From: Candidatus Ribeiella danica | GTDB lineage: Bacteria; Chloroflexota; Chloroflexia; Chloroflexales; Roseiflexaceae | DNA: 64,000 bases | Assembly: GCA_016717335.1 (NCBI GenBank) | Contig: JADKFS010000011.1 | Coordinates: forward strand, 62,001 to 126,000 | Direction of reading: 5' to 3' | Part shown: positions 46,007-54,828 of the stretch, in pieces | Position numbering within the stretch: the first letter of the stretch is position 1 | Layout of the letters: the number at the start of each line of letters is the position of its first letter | Notes under the pieces: generated by a model | Told to the model about the DNA's origin: nothing | Databases searched by the model: none | What the model saw: the letters and a program-made list of their open reading frames with translations, nothing else | Made by a program: the position numbers and the translations under genes

Positions 46007-46732
46007 ATGGCCGACGTTCGTGTGCCACCACAGCCAGGCTCGCCCTCCGAGGCGCGCCGGCTCTTGCCGCTCCAGAGCTTTGGAGCCTACCTGCTGCTCG
46101 GCGGTATCTTCTGCGTGCTGGCGACGATGGGGTTCGCCTGGCTCGCCAAGGGGATCTTTGCCGACCGCTTCGTCACGTTCGACGACGGCGTGATCACTTG
46201 GCTGCACGGCTACTGGGGGCCGCTGACCGACCAGGTGATGCTGTTCTTCACCACGCTCGGCGGCCCGCTGCTGCTGGGGCTCTTCATCGGCCTGGCGACG
46301 ATCGCGCTGCTGCGCTCCAGGCGCTGGATCGATGCGGGCGGGCTGGTGCTGGCGGCCGGCGGCGCCGGCATCATCAACCAGCTGCTCAAGGGGTTCTTTC
46401 AGCGCACCCGGCCGGACCTGTTCCCCGGCCCGTTCCACCTCACCAGCTACAGCTTCCCGAGCGGCCACTCGATGGGGTCGATCGCCTGCTACGGCATGCT
46501 GGCGTTCGTCGGCGCGCGGCTGCTGCGCGGCAGGCTGAGCCGGGCCGCGCTCGTTCTGGCCGCCGCGCTGCTCGTTCTGGGCGTGGGCCTGTCGCGGATC
46601 TACTTCGACGTCCACTACCCGACCGACGTGCTGGGCGGCTTCATGGCCGGCGGCATCTGGCTGGCGATCTCGATCGCCGTCGTCGAGGCGGCCGAGTGGC
46701 ACGCCCGCCGGCGCCGGCCTACCCCGCAGTAG
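46007..46732 (+). CDS. PAP2-family membrane phosphatase
   Basis: This 241-residue membrane protein with about six helices carries the three acid-phosphatase motifs: KGFFQRTRP, SYSFPSGHS and SRIYFDVHYPTDVLGG, with catalytic His in the last two. Likely substrates are phosphatidic acid or undecaprenyl pyrophosphate. AGGGAG lies 9 bases before the ATG. It stands alone; a lone palindrome module (46742-46775) follows it in the gap before the convergent SAM-hydrolase-family gene. Confidence 0.94.
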   Translation: MADVRVPPQPGSPSEARRLLPLQSFGAYLLLGGIFCVLATMGFAWLAKGIFADRFVTFDDGVITWLHGYWGPLTDQVMLFFTTLGGPLLLGLFIGLATIALLRSRRWIDAGGLVLAAGGAGIINQLLKGFFQRTRPDLFPGPFHLTSYSFPSGHSMGSIACYGMLAFVGARLLRGRLSRAALVLAAALLVLGVGLSRIYFDVHYPTDVLGGFMAGGIWLAISIAVVEAAEWHARRRRPTPQ

Positions 46733-46843
46733 TCGCTCGGATCACCCCACCCCCAGCCCCTGCCAGGGGCGGAGGTGAACATTGGCTGGTGAGGGCCTGC
46801 AGGGCGCCAGAGTGCACTCAAGGAAAGACAGACGCGCAGCGTG

Positions 46844-47674
46844 CTACACAGGCTCGCCGCGCTCGCCGTACACGCGCACCGTATCCCCAATCCCGACGCC
46901 GAGCGTCTGCGCCGCGCTGCCGTTGCGCACGGCCAGCTCGAGCCGGTCGCTGCTGCCGATCAGCGCGATCAGCGCGCCCACCGGCACATCCGAGAAGGTC
47001 CGGTACAGCCCGGCGATGCGCTGGTCGATGATCTGGACGACGATCTGCTCGCCCAGGCCGGCGCGCTCGAGGTGCGCCGGGGTCAGGTTGGTGATACAGT
47101 TGCCGAAGTGGTCGACGTGGATGATCCGGCCGGCCAGCCCGCCCGCGCGCCCGGGCACGGGCTGCTCCAGGTCGGCCTCGGCTAGGCCCGACAGGCGTGG
47201 CCCCAGCGCCTGCAGCGGCACGCCGCTCGCCAGATGCCCCGCCACCGGGGCGAAGATATCGCGGCCGTGGAACGTGCTGCTGACCCGCTGCATCCAGTAG
47301 CGCGGCTCGCTCAGCTCGATCACCTGGCAGACCTCGCTACCCCAGCGCGCCAGCGCGTCGCGCCACACGTAGGTCAGCACGCCGTTGTCGGGCGCGACGA
47401 AGATCGCCGTGGGCGTGCCGAGCGCGATCGCGCGCCGCTCGCTGCCGACCCCGGGGTCGACGACGACCAGGTGGATGGTGCCGGCCGGGTAGTAGCTGTG
47501 GAAGGTCTGGACAATGTAGGCGGCCTGGTGGGTGTCCTGCGGGTTGACATCGTGCGTGATGTCGATCGGGCGCGCGGCCGGCGCGAAGCTGAGGATCACG
47601 CCCTTCATCGTGCCCACGTAGCTATCGGCCAGGCCGAAGTCGGTCGTCAGGGTGATGATGCCGTTGGGGCGCAT
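46844..47674 (-). CDS. SAM hydroxide adenosyltransferase (DUF62 family)
   Basis: This 276-residue protein belongs to the fluorinase/chlorinase fold family, whose common members hydrolyse S-adenosylmethionine to adenosine and methionine. The N terminus TLTTDFGLADSYVGTMKGVI is diagnostic. DITHDVNPQDTHQAAYIV, VVVDPGVGSERRAIAL, FHGRDIFAPVAGHLA and HVDHFGNCITNLT follow. GGAGG lies 4-5 bases before the ATG. The upstream intergenic space is a heptamer hairpin, and the dynamin-like gene precedes it on the same strand. Confidence 0.94.
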   Translation of the reverse strand: MRPNGIITLTTDFGLADSYVGTMKGVILSFAPAARPIDITHDVNPQDTHQAAYIVQTFHSYYPAGTIHLVVVDPGVGSERRAIALGTPTAIFVAPDNGVLTYVWRDALARWGSEVCQVIELSEPRYWMQRVSSTFHGRDIFAPVAGHLASGVPLQALGPRLSGLAEADLEQPVPGRAGGLAGRIIHVDHFGNCITNLTPAHLERAGLGEQIVVQIIDQRIAGLYRTFSDVPVGALIALIGSSDRLELAVRNGSAAQTLGVGIGDTVRVYGERGEPV

Positions 47675-47685
47675 ACAGCCTCCGA

Positions 47686-47762
47686 ATTGTAGATTGTAGA
47701 TCGCAGATTGCAGATTATACGTTAGCTCACAATCTACAATCTACAATCTACAATCTACAATC
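47686..47762 (-). terminator. Heptamer-built inverted repeat after the dynamin-like gene
   Basis: GATTGTA units on the left and AATCTAC units on the right (about 10 copies together) can fold into a long imperfect hairpin starting on the dynamin stop codon. It probably ends or stabilises that transcript. Confidence 0.6.
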
Positions 47763-49536
47763 AGGCTTCGATCTCGGCCTTCAGCCGGCCCAGCTCCACG
47801 TCGACATCCGAGATCTCGCGCTGCACCGACACCAGCAGCTCGCGCTGCGCCCGGATGAAGCGGGTGTACGGCGCGATCGCCTCGCGGATGCGCGCCAGCA
47901 TTTGGTCCAGCTCGACGTCGAACTGGCGGCGCATGGTGTCGAGCAGCTGCGTGCGCAGCTCCTGCAGCTTGGCGTGAAACTCGCGCTTGACCTGGCGGCG
48001 CTTGGCCGGCAGCACGAACAGCCCGATCGCCGCGACTGCGCCGGCCGCCAGCAGCCCGGTGAAGTCGAGGATCGCGGTCTGGAAGATCGCGATCACCAGC
48101 GCGCCCAGGCCGACCGCGCCGACCCCGGCCAGCCCGGTGGCGAGGATGGCGTTGAGCACGTCCTCGCTGAGCTGGTGCGCCTCGGTCTCGCGGTCGTAGG
48201 TCGCCACCACCTGCTGCGCGCGCCGCGAGACCGACTCGATCAGCGCGGCGCGGTTGTACTCGAACGAGCCGCCGACATCGCCGATCATGCCGTCGCGGTG
48301 CTGCGGCACCAGCTCGCGCTTCAGGTAGTCCATCACCGACTGCCAGAGCCGCAGGTTCTTGTCGATCATCCAGTCGATCAGGCCGCTCAGGCGGCTCTCG
48401 ACCTGCTGCGGCAGGTCGCCGACGACCTCGCGCTGGAACGCCTGCTCGACCCACTCCTTGCTGCGCAGCTGCCAAATGTTGCGCAGCACGATCGTGTCGT
48501 CGAAGAACTCCATGCCGCGCAGCTCGAACTCGCTCAGCACGTTCTCGACCTCGGTCAGGTGGTAGCGGAAGTCGTCCCGCAGGTCGTCGTGGAACAGGTC
48601 GAGCTGGCGCTCGATGTTGTCGAGCGTCTTGAAGTCGCCCTGGAGCGTGTCGAGCCGCACCTCGACCGCCTTGAGGTACTTGTCGGCCAGGTGCTGGCCC
48701 ACGCCGAGCGGCGAGAGCAGCTTCAGCCGGACGCGCTGCTGCTCGTCGAGCGTCTCCAGAATGTAGCGCTCGATCGCCTCGAAGCGGCTGGCCTGCCAGG
48801 CCTCGTCGCCGGCGCCGGCGCGGGCCCGCTGCGCCAGGCGCGCCGAGACCGGGAAGATCTCGGGCGTGATGCCGAGCAGCTCGCGCGCGTTCTGCTGGAT
48901 GAAGGTGACCACCTGCTCGACCTCTTGCTGATCGAGCAGGTCGACCTTGTTGAGCACGAAGACGATCTTCTTGCCCCACTCCTGGATCGCCGCCAGGAAG
49001 CCGCGCTCGCTCTCGGTGAACGGCCGGTCGGCCGAGGTCACGAACAGCACCAGGTCGGAGCGCGGGATGAAGTCGCGGGTCAGCTCCTCGTGGCGGCGGA
49101 TGATCGCGTTGGTGCCGGGCGTGTCGACGATCGTCAGGCTCCGGAGCACGTCGGCCGGGAAGTCGCGCTCGAGCAGGAACTCCTCGATCGGCTTCTGGGT
49201 CGGCTCGGGGCCGTAGCGCAGCAGCGTGATCCGGTCGGTCGTCGGGGTCACGCCCTCGGCCAGCACCTTGTCGCCCAGCAGCGCGTTGATAAAGCTCGAC
49301 TTGCCGGAGTTGAACTCGCCGGCGATCACCAGCAGGAACAGCTCGTCGAGGTGCGCGATCGTATCGCCAAGCGTGCGCCCGTCGGCCGGCGCGACATCGG
49401 CGCCGAAGCGCTGGAGCGCGGCCTGCAGCGCGCCGAGCGCGCGCCGCTCCTGCTCCAGCAGCGCCTCGTGCCGATCGGTCAGCACCTTGCGGCGGCTCAG
49501 GAGCCCGAATATATTCTTAGTTGCTGTCGTCATCAT
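47761..49536 (-). CDS. Bacterial dynamin-like GTPase
   Basis: This 591-residue membrane-remodelling GTPase has G1 in IAGEFNSGKSSFINALLG (about 70-87), G2 Thr in GVTPTTDRITLL, G3 DTPG in LTIVDTPGTNAI, and G4 NKVD in FVLNKVDLLDQQ. Long helical stalk segments follow. A hydrophobic pair (about 465-510, VGAVGLGALVIAIFQTAILD and LLAAGAVAAIGLFVLP) is the membrane paddle, and a coiled tail ends the protein. Two adjacent ATG codons at 49536/49533 have only a weak GGGG upstream. It stands alone; bacterial dynamins often come in pairs, but no partner is present. Confidence 0.92.
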   Translation of the reverse strand: MMTTATKNIFGLLSRRKVLTDRHEALLEQERRALGALQAALQRFGADVAPADGRTLGDTIAHLDELFLLVIAGEFNSGKSSFINALLGDKVLAEGVTPTTDRITLLRYGPEPTQKPIEEFLLERDFPADVLRSLTIVDTPGTNAIIRRHEELTRDFIPRSDLVLFVTSADRPFTESERGFLAAIQEWGKKIVFVLNKVDLLDQQEVEQVVTFIQQNARELLGITPEIFPVSARLAQRARAGAGDEAWQASRFEAIERYILETLDEQQRVRLKLLSPLGVGQHLADKYLKAVEVRLDTLQGDFKTLDNIERQLDLFHDDLRDDFRYHLTEVENVLSEFELRGMEFFDDTIVLRNIWQLRSKEWVEQAFQREVVGDLPQQVESRLSGLIDWMIDKNLRLWQSVMDYLKRELVPQHRDGMIGDVGGSFEYNRAALIESVSRRAQQVVATYDRETEAHQLSEDVLNAILATGLAGVGAVGLGALVIAIFQTAILDFTGLLAAGAVAAIGLFVLPAKRRQVKREFHAKLQELRTQLLDTMRRQFDVELDQMLARIREAIAPYTRFIRAQRELLVSVQREISDVDVELGRLKAEIEA

Positions 49537-49675
49537 TACCCCACATCATCTGCCAGCTGCGCGCCGCATCCGCGCGCCGACCGTAGTGTATCATCTGCGG
49601 GCATACATCCGCAACATCATCTTAGCAACTTCTGTTCCAGATGGGAATGTATCACAGGCGGCCCCCGCGCCTCTA

Positions 49676-49704
49676 CTATAGATGAAGCTTTTTTTCATCT
49701 ATAG
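49676..49704 (+). promoter_or_regulatory. Perfect palindrome before the secreted peptidase
   Basis: CTATAGATGAA pairs with TTCATCTATAG around GCTTTTT. It ends 18 bases before the peptidase ATG, just upstream of AAGGAGG. It may be an operator, an RNA hairpin near the ribosome site or an upstream terminator; which one is unknown. Confidence 0.5.
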
Positions 49705-49722
49705 CTTGCCCAAGGAGGCACT

Positions 49723-51216
49723 ATGCACCGCAGGTTCATTCGTGTCGCTGTTCTCACCATGGTCGCCATCCTGACCCTTGCCTCAAGCGCGATCGGCCTT
49801 GCGGCGCCGGGCGGGCCGGAGCGCGCCCGCGCGGCGGCGCGCGCGCATCTCAAGGCCAACAGCGCCTCGCTCAAGATCAAGGGCGACCTGTCCGATCTGC
49901 GCGACGCAGGCGTGGTCGAGGCGCCCGGCGGCTCCCACGTCCACTTCCAGCAGATGGTCGGCGACGTGCCGGTCGAGGGCGGCGTGCTGAACGTAGGGCT
50001 CGACAGCGCCGAGAATATGCTGCTGGTGACCAGCGAGTACAAGGCCAATCTGCCGGCGGTGGCGACTGTGCCGAGCCTGCCGGCTGCTGCCGCAGCGGCC
50101 GCGGCGCGGCAGGCGGTTGGCGTCCCGCAGGCCCAGGCTGTCGCCACGGCGCTGGTGGTCTACGCCGAGGGGCCGGTCGCGCTGGCGTGGAAGGTCACGC
50201 TCGGCAGCGACGAGCCGCTCGGCTCGTGGGATGTGTTCGTCGACGCGGCCGGCGGCCAGGTGCTGGCGGCCCGCAGCACGCTGCGCCAGGCCGACGGGCA
50301 GGGCAAGATCTTCGACCCGAACCCGGTGGTGACGCTGCAGAACACCTCGCTGCGCGACCAGAACAACGCCGACTACGCCGCGCTCGCGACGGCCTACCGC
50401 ACCGTGACGCTGGCGCGGCTCGACGGCTCGGGCTACCTCAAGGGCTCATACGTGAACGTCGCCGCCAAGCTCAAAAAAGACACCGCCAATTCGGCGACAT
50501 TCTCGTTCCTGTACGGCCGCAGCGACGTGCGCTTCGAGCAGGTGATGGCCTACTATCACATCGACCGCACGCAGGTCTACATCCAGTCGCTGGGCTTCAG
50601 CAACGTCGACAACCGCCAGCAGGCGGTCAGCTCGAACGGCACCACCGCCGACAACTCGTTCTACAGCCCGTCGACCAAGGCGATCACCTACGGCACCGGC
50701 GGCGTGGACGACGCCGAGGACGCCGACGTGATCATCCACGAGTACGGCCACTCGATCCAGGACAACCAGGTGCCCGGCTTCGGCAGCAGCGCGCAGGCCG
50801 GCGCGATGGGCGAGGCCTTTGGCGACTACCTGGCCTTCAGCATGAACGCGGGCGCGGCAGGGCAGGGCGGGTCGTACCTCGCCTGCATCGCCGAGTGGGA
50901 CGCGACCTCGTACGACACGCGCAACCCGCCCTGCCTGCGCCGCCTGGACGGCAATAAGGTCTACCCGACCAACTTCGTCAACGAGGTTCACGCCGACGGC
51001 GAGATCTGGTCGCGCGCGCTGTACGACATCTGGACAGCGCACGGCAAGACGGTCGCCGACAAGCTGGTGATCCGCAGCCACTTCTTCCTGACGCCCGGTG
51101 CCAGCTTCAGCGACGGCGCAAACGCGATCATCGCCGCGGACAACGCGCTGTATGCCGGATCGCATCTCAGTAGCCTGCGCAGCATCTTCGCCGCGCGCGG
51201 CATCGCCACAAATTAG
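49723..51216 (+). CDS. Secreted metallopeptidase, thermolysin/fungalysin-like
   Basis: The protein has 497 residues. The signal peptide is MHRRFIRVAVLTMVAILTLA, cleaved near GLAAP. An FTP-like propeptide (about 35-180) contains HVHFQQMVGDVPVEGGVLN. The catalytic domain has zinc motif HEYGH in DVIIHEYGHSIQD and the third ligand Glu in GAMGEAFGDYLAFS. The C terminus is helical. AAGGAGG precedes the ATG by 4 bases. It is likely an extracellular scavenging or matrix-processing protease. The gene ends at a hairpin. Confidence 0.93.
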   Translation: MHRRFIRVAVLTMVAILTLASSAIGLAAPGGPERARAAARAHLKANSASLKIKGDLSDLRDAGVVEAPGGSHVHFQQMVGDVPVEGGVLNVGLDSAENMLLVTSEYKANLPAVATVPSLPAAAAAAAARQAVGVPQAQAVATALVVYAEGPVALAWKVTLGSDEPLGSWDVFVDAAGGQVLAARSTLRQADGQGKIFDPNPVVTLQNTSLRDQNNADYAALATAYRTVTLARLDGSGYLKGSYVNVAAKLKKDTANSATFSFLYGRSDVRFEQVMAYYHIDRTQVYIQSLGFSNVDNRQQAVSSNGTTADNSFYSPSTKAITYGTGGVDDAEDADVIIHEYGHSIQDNQVPGFGSSAQAGAMGEAFGDYLAFSMNAGAAGQGGSYLACIAEWDATSYDTRNPPCLRRLDGNKVYPTNFVNEVHADGEIWSRALYDIWTAHGKTVADKLVIRSHFFLTPGASFSDGANAIIAADNALYAGSHLSSLRSIFAARGIATN

Positions 51217-51234
51217 CAGCCCCCACACCCACGT

Positions 51235-51273
51235 GGGAGGCTTGGCGGGGCCGCAGGCCTTGCCAAGCCTCCC
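51235..51273 (+). terminator. Hairpin after the secreted peptidase
   Basis: GGGAGGCTTGGC pairs with GCCAAGCCTCCC around a 15-base GC-rich loop. It lies 18 bases after the stop and there is no T run. Confidence 0.6.
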
Positions 51274-51280
51274 AACTCAA

Positions 51281-51577
51281 GCGAAAACCTTGTGGCATGG
51301 TTCAACTCCGGGGATTTCGCCTTGACACTGTACGGGCGCGATATATCGCGCCCCTGCGCCTTTGGGGCAGCGAAAACCTTGTGGCATGGTTCAACTCCGG
51401 GGATTTCGCCTTGACACTGTACGGGCGCGATATATCGCGCCCCTGCGCCTTTGGGGCAGCGAAAACCTTGTGGCATGGTTCAACTCCGGGGATTTCGCCT
51501 TGACACTGTACGGGCGCGATATATCGCGCCCCTGCGCCTTTGGGGCAATGAACTGCCAAGCTCGATTGAACCGTGCC
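51281..51577. mobile_element. MITE with an internally triplicated 89-bp unit
   Basis: Three identical 89-bp direct repeats (starts 51281, 51370, 51459) each contain GGCATGGTTCAA and the palindrome GGGCGCGATATATCGCGCCC. The third runs on through CAATGAACTGCCAAGCTCGA to TTGAACCGTGCC (51566-51577), the other terminal repeat. A single-copy version lies at 63176-63281, so this is an expanded copy. The right end abuts TTA (51578-51580), which on the minus strand is the stop of the neighbouring gene. No transposase is encoded. Confidence 0.85.
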
Positions 51578-51856
51578 TTACTGTTTATCCTGCGTCTCGG
51601 GCTCGCCGCCGCGGCGCTCGGCGGTGTAGCGCTTGAGCGTGACCACCAGCCGGCTGAGCTGGTTGATGCCCTCGCGCAGCTGGTCGAGCAGCGCCGGCAG
51701 GTCATCGTCCGCGAACGCGCCGGTCGAGAGCCGATCGACCTCGTCGCCCAGCGCGCTCACCGGCGTGTACAGCTCGTAGACCAGCGCCTCCAGCACCTCG
51801 TCCGGCGCCATGTCGGCCCAGGGGTGCTGCTCGTGCGGCGCGTGCATGTCGGTCAT
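51578..51856 (-). CDS. Degenerate stand-alone histidine-kinase dimerisation-like module
   Basis: The protein has 92 residues and is all helical. The segment LEALVYELYTPVSALGDEV is laid out like the HisKA phospho-acceptor helix (compare the usual HELRTPL), but the His is Tyr. A second long helix, LPALLDQLREGINQLSRLV and KRYTAE, matches the second dimerisation helix. No ATPase domain follows. GAGGAG precedes the ATG by 6 bases. Its stop TAA is the border TTA of the adjacent MITE, so the C terminus may have been truncated. A dimerisation or kinase-modulating role is inferred. Confidence 0.6.
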   Translation of the reverse strand: MTDMHAPHEQHPWADMAPDEVLEALVYELYTPVSALGDEVDRLSTGAFADDDLPALLDQLREGINQLSRLVVTLKRYTAERRGGEPETQDKQ

Positions 51857-51865
51857 GGTCAACTC

Positions 51866-52060
51866 CTCTTTGTGGGGCTTGGGGCTTGGGACTTGGGACT
51901 TGGGACTTGGGACTTGGGACTTGGGACTTGGGACTTGGGGCTTGGGGCTTGGGGCTTGGGGCTTGGGACTTGGGGCTTGGAGATGACCAGTGACAAGCAA
52001 CAGCTCTCCTGTCTCCTTGTCTCCTTGTCTCCTTGTCTCCTTGTCCCCCTAGTCCCTTGC
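51866..52060 (-). repeat. Long heptamer array (GGGACTT/GGGGCTT) and octamers
   Basis: About 15 heptamers of GGGGCTT and GGGACTT (51875-51980), then CTCCTTGT octamers (about 52008-52045). Consecutive GGGGCTT units are canonical G-quadruplex sequences on the plus strand. It separates the S9 peptidase from the helical module. Confidence 0.9.
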
Positions 52061-54160
52061 CCCTAGCCCCTCGGCTCGGCAAAACCGATCGAACCACTCC
52101 AGCGTCCGCCGCATATGGTCGGCGCGGTGGCGCGGCTCGCCGGCGCGGGTCAGCTCGTGGCCCTCGCGCGGGTAGCGCACGAACTCGACCACCTGCTTGC
52201 GCCGGCGCAGGATCGCGAAGAGCTGCTCGGCCTCGCTGATCGGCACGCGGTAGTCCCGCTCGCTGTGCAGGATCAGCAGCGGCGTGGCGATCTTGTGGGC
52301 GTGCGCCAGCGGCGAGTGCCGCCAGAGCTGCCCCTGCCGCTCCCAGGGGTAGCCGTCGAACTCCAGCTCGATCAGCTCGTGCGCGTCGCTGGTGCCGTGC
52401 TCGGACAGCAGGTTGTAGACGCCGCGCGCCGAGACGGCGCAGGCGAACCGGTCGCCGTGCGCGATCAGCCAGACGGTCATGTAGCCGCCGTAGGAGCCGC
52501 CGGTCACGGCGATGCGCGCCGGGTCGATCCCGCCGCGGGCGATCGCCGCGTCGACGCCGGCCAGGATGTCGGGCGCGTCGGCCAGGCCCCAGCTGGCGTG
52601 GATCGCGTCGCGCCACTCCTCGCCGTAGCCCTCCGAGCCGCGCGGGTTGCAGAAGAACACCACGTAGCCGCGCGCCGCGGTGGCCTGCCACTCGTGCCAC
52701 ATGCTGCGAAAGCCCGGCCCCCACATGATGTGCGGCCCGCCGTGGATGTGCACGGCCAGCGGGTAGCGGCCGGCCGGGTCGAAGTCGGGCGGGTAGAGCA
52801 GCCAGCCCTGGATCGCGCGCCCATCCGGCGCCGGGTAGCTGATCTCCACGAACGGCGCGACCGCGCGCTGCTCGATCAGCCGGCGGTTGATCCGGGTGAG
52901 CTGCAGCTCGCCGCCATCGGGCCGGCGCAGAAACAGGTCGCACGGGTTGTCGGCCGCGCCGGCGACGAAGGCCACGCCGCCATCCGGCCCGACGTCGAAC
53001 TCGGCCACCAGGCGCCCGCCGGTGACAAGGTGACAAGGTGACTGGGTGACGGTATCGCCCCCAAGCTCCTGGTCTGCTGGTCTGCTGGTCTGCTGGTCTG
53101 GAAGGGTCACACGGTAGATCGGCTGCTCGCCGCGCCAGCCGGCGGTGAACAGCAGGCCGCTCCCATCGGGCAGCCAGCGGAACGTCTCGACGCTCAGGTC
53201 GGCCGCGGCGGTCAGGTCGCGCGGCTCGCCGCCGTCGGCGGGCAGCACGGCGATTCGCGCGCCGGCCGCGAGCGGGCGGTCGTCGGGCAGGCGCCGCAGC
53301 GCGATCAGCCGGCCGTCGGGCGAGGGCTCGGGGTCGTAGTAGGAGAAGCCGTCCTCGGTCAGGCGCAGCGGCGCGGCGCGGCCGGCCGCGGGCGCGGGCA
53401 CGCGCAGCAGGTCGTAGTAGGCGAAGATCGAGTCGGCCTCGGGGTCGCGCGTCGCGGTCGTCAGGATCGACTGGCCGTCGGGCATCCAGGCAGGCGCGCT
53501 GTGGTGCAGGTCGCCGTCGGTCAGGCGGCGCGGCGCGGCGGGCGCATCCTCGTCGTCGTCGGGCGGCAGGTCGAGCACGTAGACGTGGTTGCGCCGGTCG
53601 TCGAAGAAGGTCGTGCCGGCGCGGTAGGGCAGCCGGGTGACCACGCGCGGGTCGAAGCGCAGCTGCTCCTCATGCTCGCGGCGCTCCTTGAGCTGGCGCA
53701 GCTCCCACTCATCCCGCGGCTCGGGCGGCGCGTCGCCGCGGTCCTCGGCCGCGCGCTCGGCCGCGCTGGCCCGACCGAGGAAGGCCAGCCGCCGGCCGTC
53801 GGGGCTCCATGCGGGCGCGGTCGCGCCCTGCGGCAGCCGGGTCAGCCGGCGCGCCTCGCCGCCGTCCACCGCGATCACGAAGAGCTGCGGCAGATCCTCC
53901 AGCCGATCCGAGACGAACGCGATCAGGCGGCCGTCGGGGCTCCAGCGCGGGGACGTATCGCTCGTCAGGCCGGCGGTCAGCCGGCGCGGCGGGCCATCGT
54001 CGACAGAGGCAAGCCAGATCGCGCGGCGGTAGCGGTTGCGCACCCGGTCGACCGTCACGCGCACGAAGGCGACCGTCCGGCCGTCCGGGCTGACGCGCGG
54101 GTCCTCCAGCCAGCCGAGCTGGTACAGGTCGTCGGGGGTGAAGGGGGTGCGATCATTCAT
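52049..54160 (-). CDS. S9-family prolyl oligopeptidase / acylaminoacyl peptidase
   Basis: This 703-residue serine peptidase has an N-terminal beta-propeller (about 10-390, repeated DGRTVAFVR, DGRLIAFVSD, DGRRLAFLG blades). The alpha/beta hydrolase domain has nucleophile GGSYGGYMT, an Asp near SERDYRVP, and His in REGHELT. A repeat-derived insert occurs at about residues 353-379 (PDQQTSRPADQEL, SPCHLVTGG), where GGTGACAA and TCTGCTGG octamers were inserted between blades. ATG 54160 begins MNDRTPFTPDDLYQLGW; no strong ribosome site. There is no signal peptide, so it is cytoplasmic. Confidence 0.95.
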   Translation of the reverse strand: MNDRTPFTPDDLYQLGWLEDPRVSPDGRTVAFVRVTVDRVRNRYRRAIWLASVDDGPPRRLTAGLTSDTSPRWSPDGRLIAFVSDRLEDLPQLFVIAVDGGEARRLTRLPQGATAPAWSPDGRRLAFLGRASAAERAAEDRGDAPPEPRDEWELRQLKERREHEEQLRFDPRVVTRLPYRAGTTFFDDRRNHVYVLDLPPDDDEDAPAAPRRLTDGDLHHSAPAWMPDGQSILTTATRDPEADSIFAYYDLLRVPAPAAGRAAPLRLTEDGFSYYDPEPSPDGRLIALRRLPDDRPLAAGARIAVLPADGGEPRDLTAAADLSVETFRWLPDGSGLLFTAGWRGEQPIYRVTLPDQQTSRPADQELGGDTVTQSPCHLVTGGRLVAEFDVGPDGGVAFVAGAADNPCDLFLRRPDGGELQLTRINRRLIEQRAVAPFVEISYPAPDGRAIQGWLLYPPDFDPAGRYPLAVHIHGGPHIMWGPGFRSMWHEWQATAARGYVVFFCNPRGSEGYGEEWRDAIHASWGLADAPDILAGVDAAIARGGIDPARIAVTGGSYGGYMTVWLIAHGDRFACAVSARGVYNLLSEHGTSDAHELIELEFDGYPWERQGQLWRHSPLAHAHKIATPLLILHSERDYRVPISEAEQLFAILRRRKQVVEFVRYPREGHELTRAGEPRHRADHMRRTLEWFDRFCRAEGLGARD

Positions 54161-54298
54161 GGGCACTCTGAGGGCTGAGCCGGTGACCAGGAGACCAGGA
54201 GACCAGGTGACAAGGTGACCAGTGACAAGGTGAGCTGTTGCTTGTCACTGGTCATCTCCAAACGCACGTCCCAAGCCCCAAGCCCCAAGCCCCTGATC

Positions 54299-54643
54299 CT
54301 ACGCCTGCCAGTCGGCGACCTGGAACACCGGCGTGTTGCGGCGCACCGCGCGGAACTCCGCGTCGCTCAGCGGGGTCTCGCCGAGATAGTAGAGCACGTG
54401 CGCCTGCTCGTCGAAGCGCACGCGCTGGCGCACCCAGCGGCCCAGCGCGCCCTGGCGCACCACGTCGAGCAGCCAGGCCGGCGTGACCGGGTCGTACGTC
54501 TCGCCCACCAGCCAGACCATCTCGCTGCGTCGGAAGATCAGGGCCAGCCGGCCCTTGGCCTCGGCCAGGCCCTCCTCCGGCGTCGGCAGGTCGAAGCCGA
54601 GTGCGTCCAGGTTGGGCGCGCGCTGGGTCGAATTGTTGGTCAT
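54299..54643 (-). CDS. Conserved hypothetical protein, 114 residues
   Basis: The family is not recognised. After MTNNSTQRAPNLDALGFDLP it has a mixed alpha/beta body (EGLAEAKGRLALIFRRSEMV, WLVGETYDPVTPAWLLDVV) and ends in a beta-rich acidic part (ETPLSDAEFRAVRRNTPVFQ). GAGG precedes the ATG at 7 bases. An extended -10 TGCTATAAT lies upstream at 54685-54677. It is upstream of the S9 peptidase on the same strand but separated by octamer repeats. Confidence 0.75.
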   Translation of the reverse strand: MTNNSTQRAPNLDALGFDLPTPEEGLAEAKGRLALIFRRSEMVWLVGETYDPVTPAWLLDVVRQGALGRWVRQRVRFDEQAHVLYYLGETPLSDAEFRAVRRNTPVFQVADWQA

Positions 54644-54676
54644 ACGGTCCCTCACTGTGATCGCGGTGTGGCGGCT

Positions 54677-54685
54677 ATTATAGCA
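54677..54685 (-). promoter_or_regulatory. Extended -10 promoter
   Basis: TGCTATAAT on the minus strand, 34 bases before the ATG at 54643. The -35 region is weak. Confidence 0.6.
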
Positions 54686-54828
54686 TTGGTTGGCGGGGTG
54701 GACGAAAAGTGCGGGTTGGCTTTAGGCCGCCCAACGTCTATCGTGCGGGTCGCGACGCCCCCAGTCCCTAGCCCCAAGCCCCACCGTCACCCGGTCACCT
54801 GGTCACCTGGTCACCCGTCCAAGCCCCA

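Noticed and set aside
51281..51547. Three 89-bp direct repeats resembling a short CRISPR array
   Set aside because: The repeats are contiguous with no spacers, contain MITE terminal sequence and no cas gene is near.
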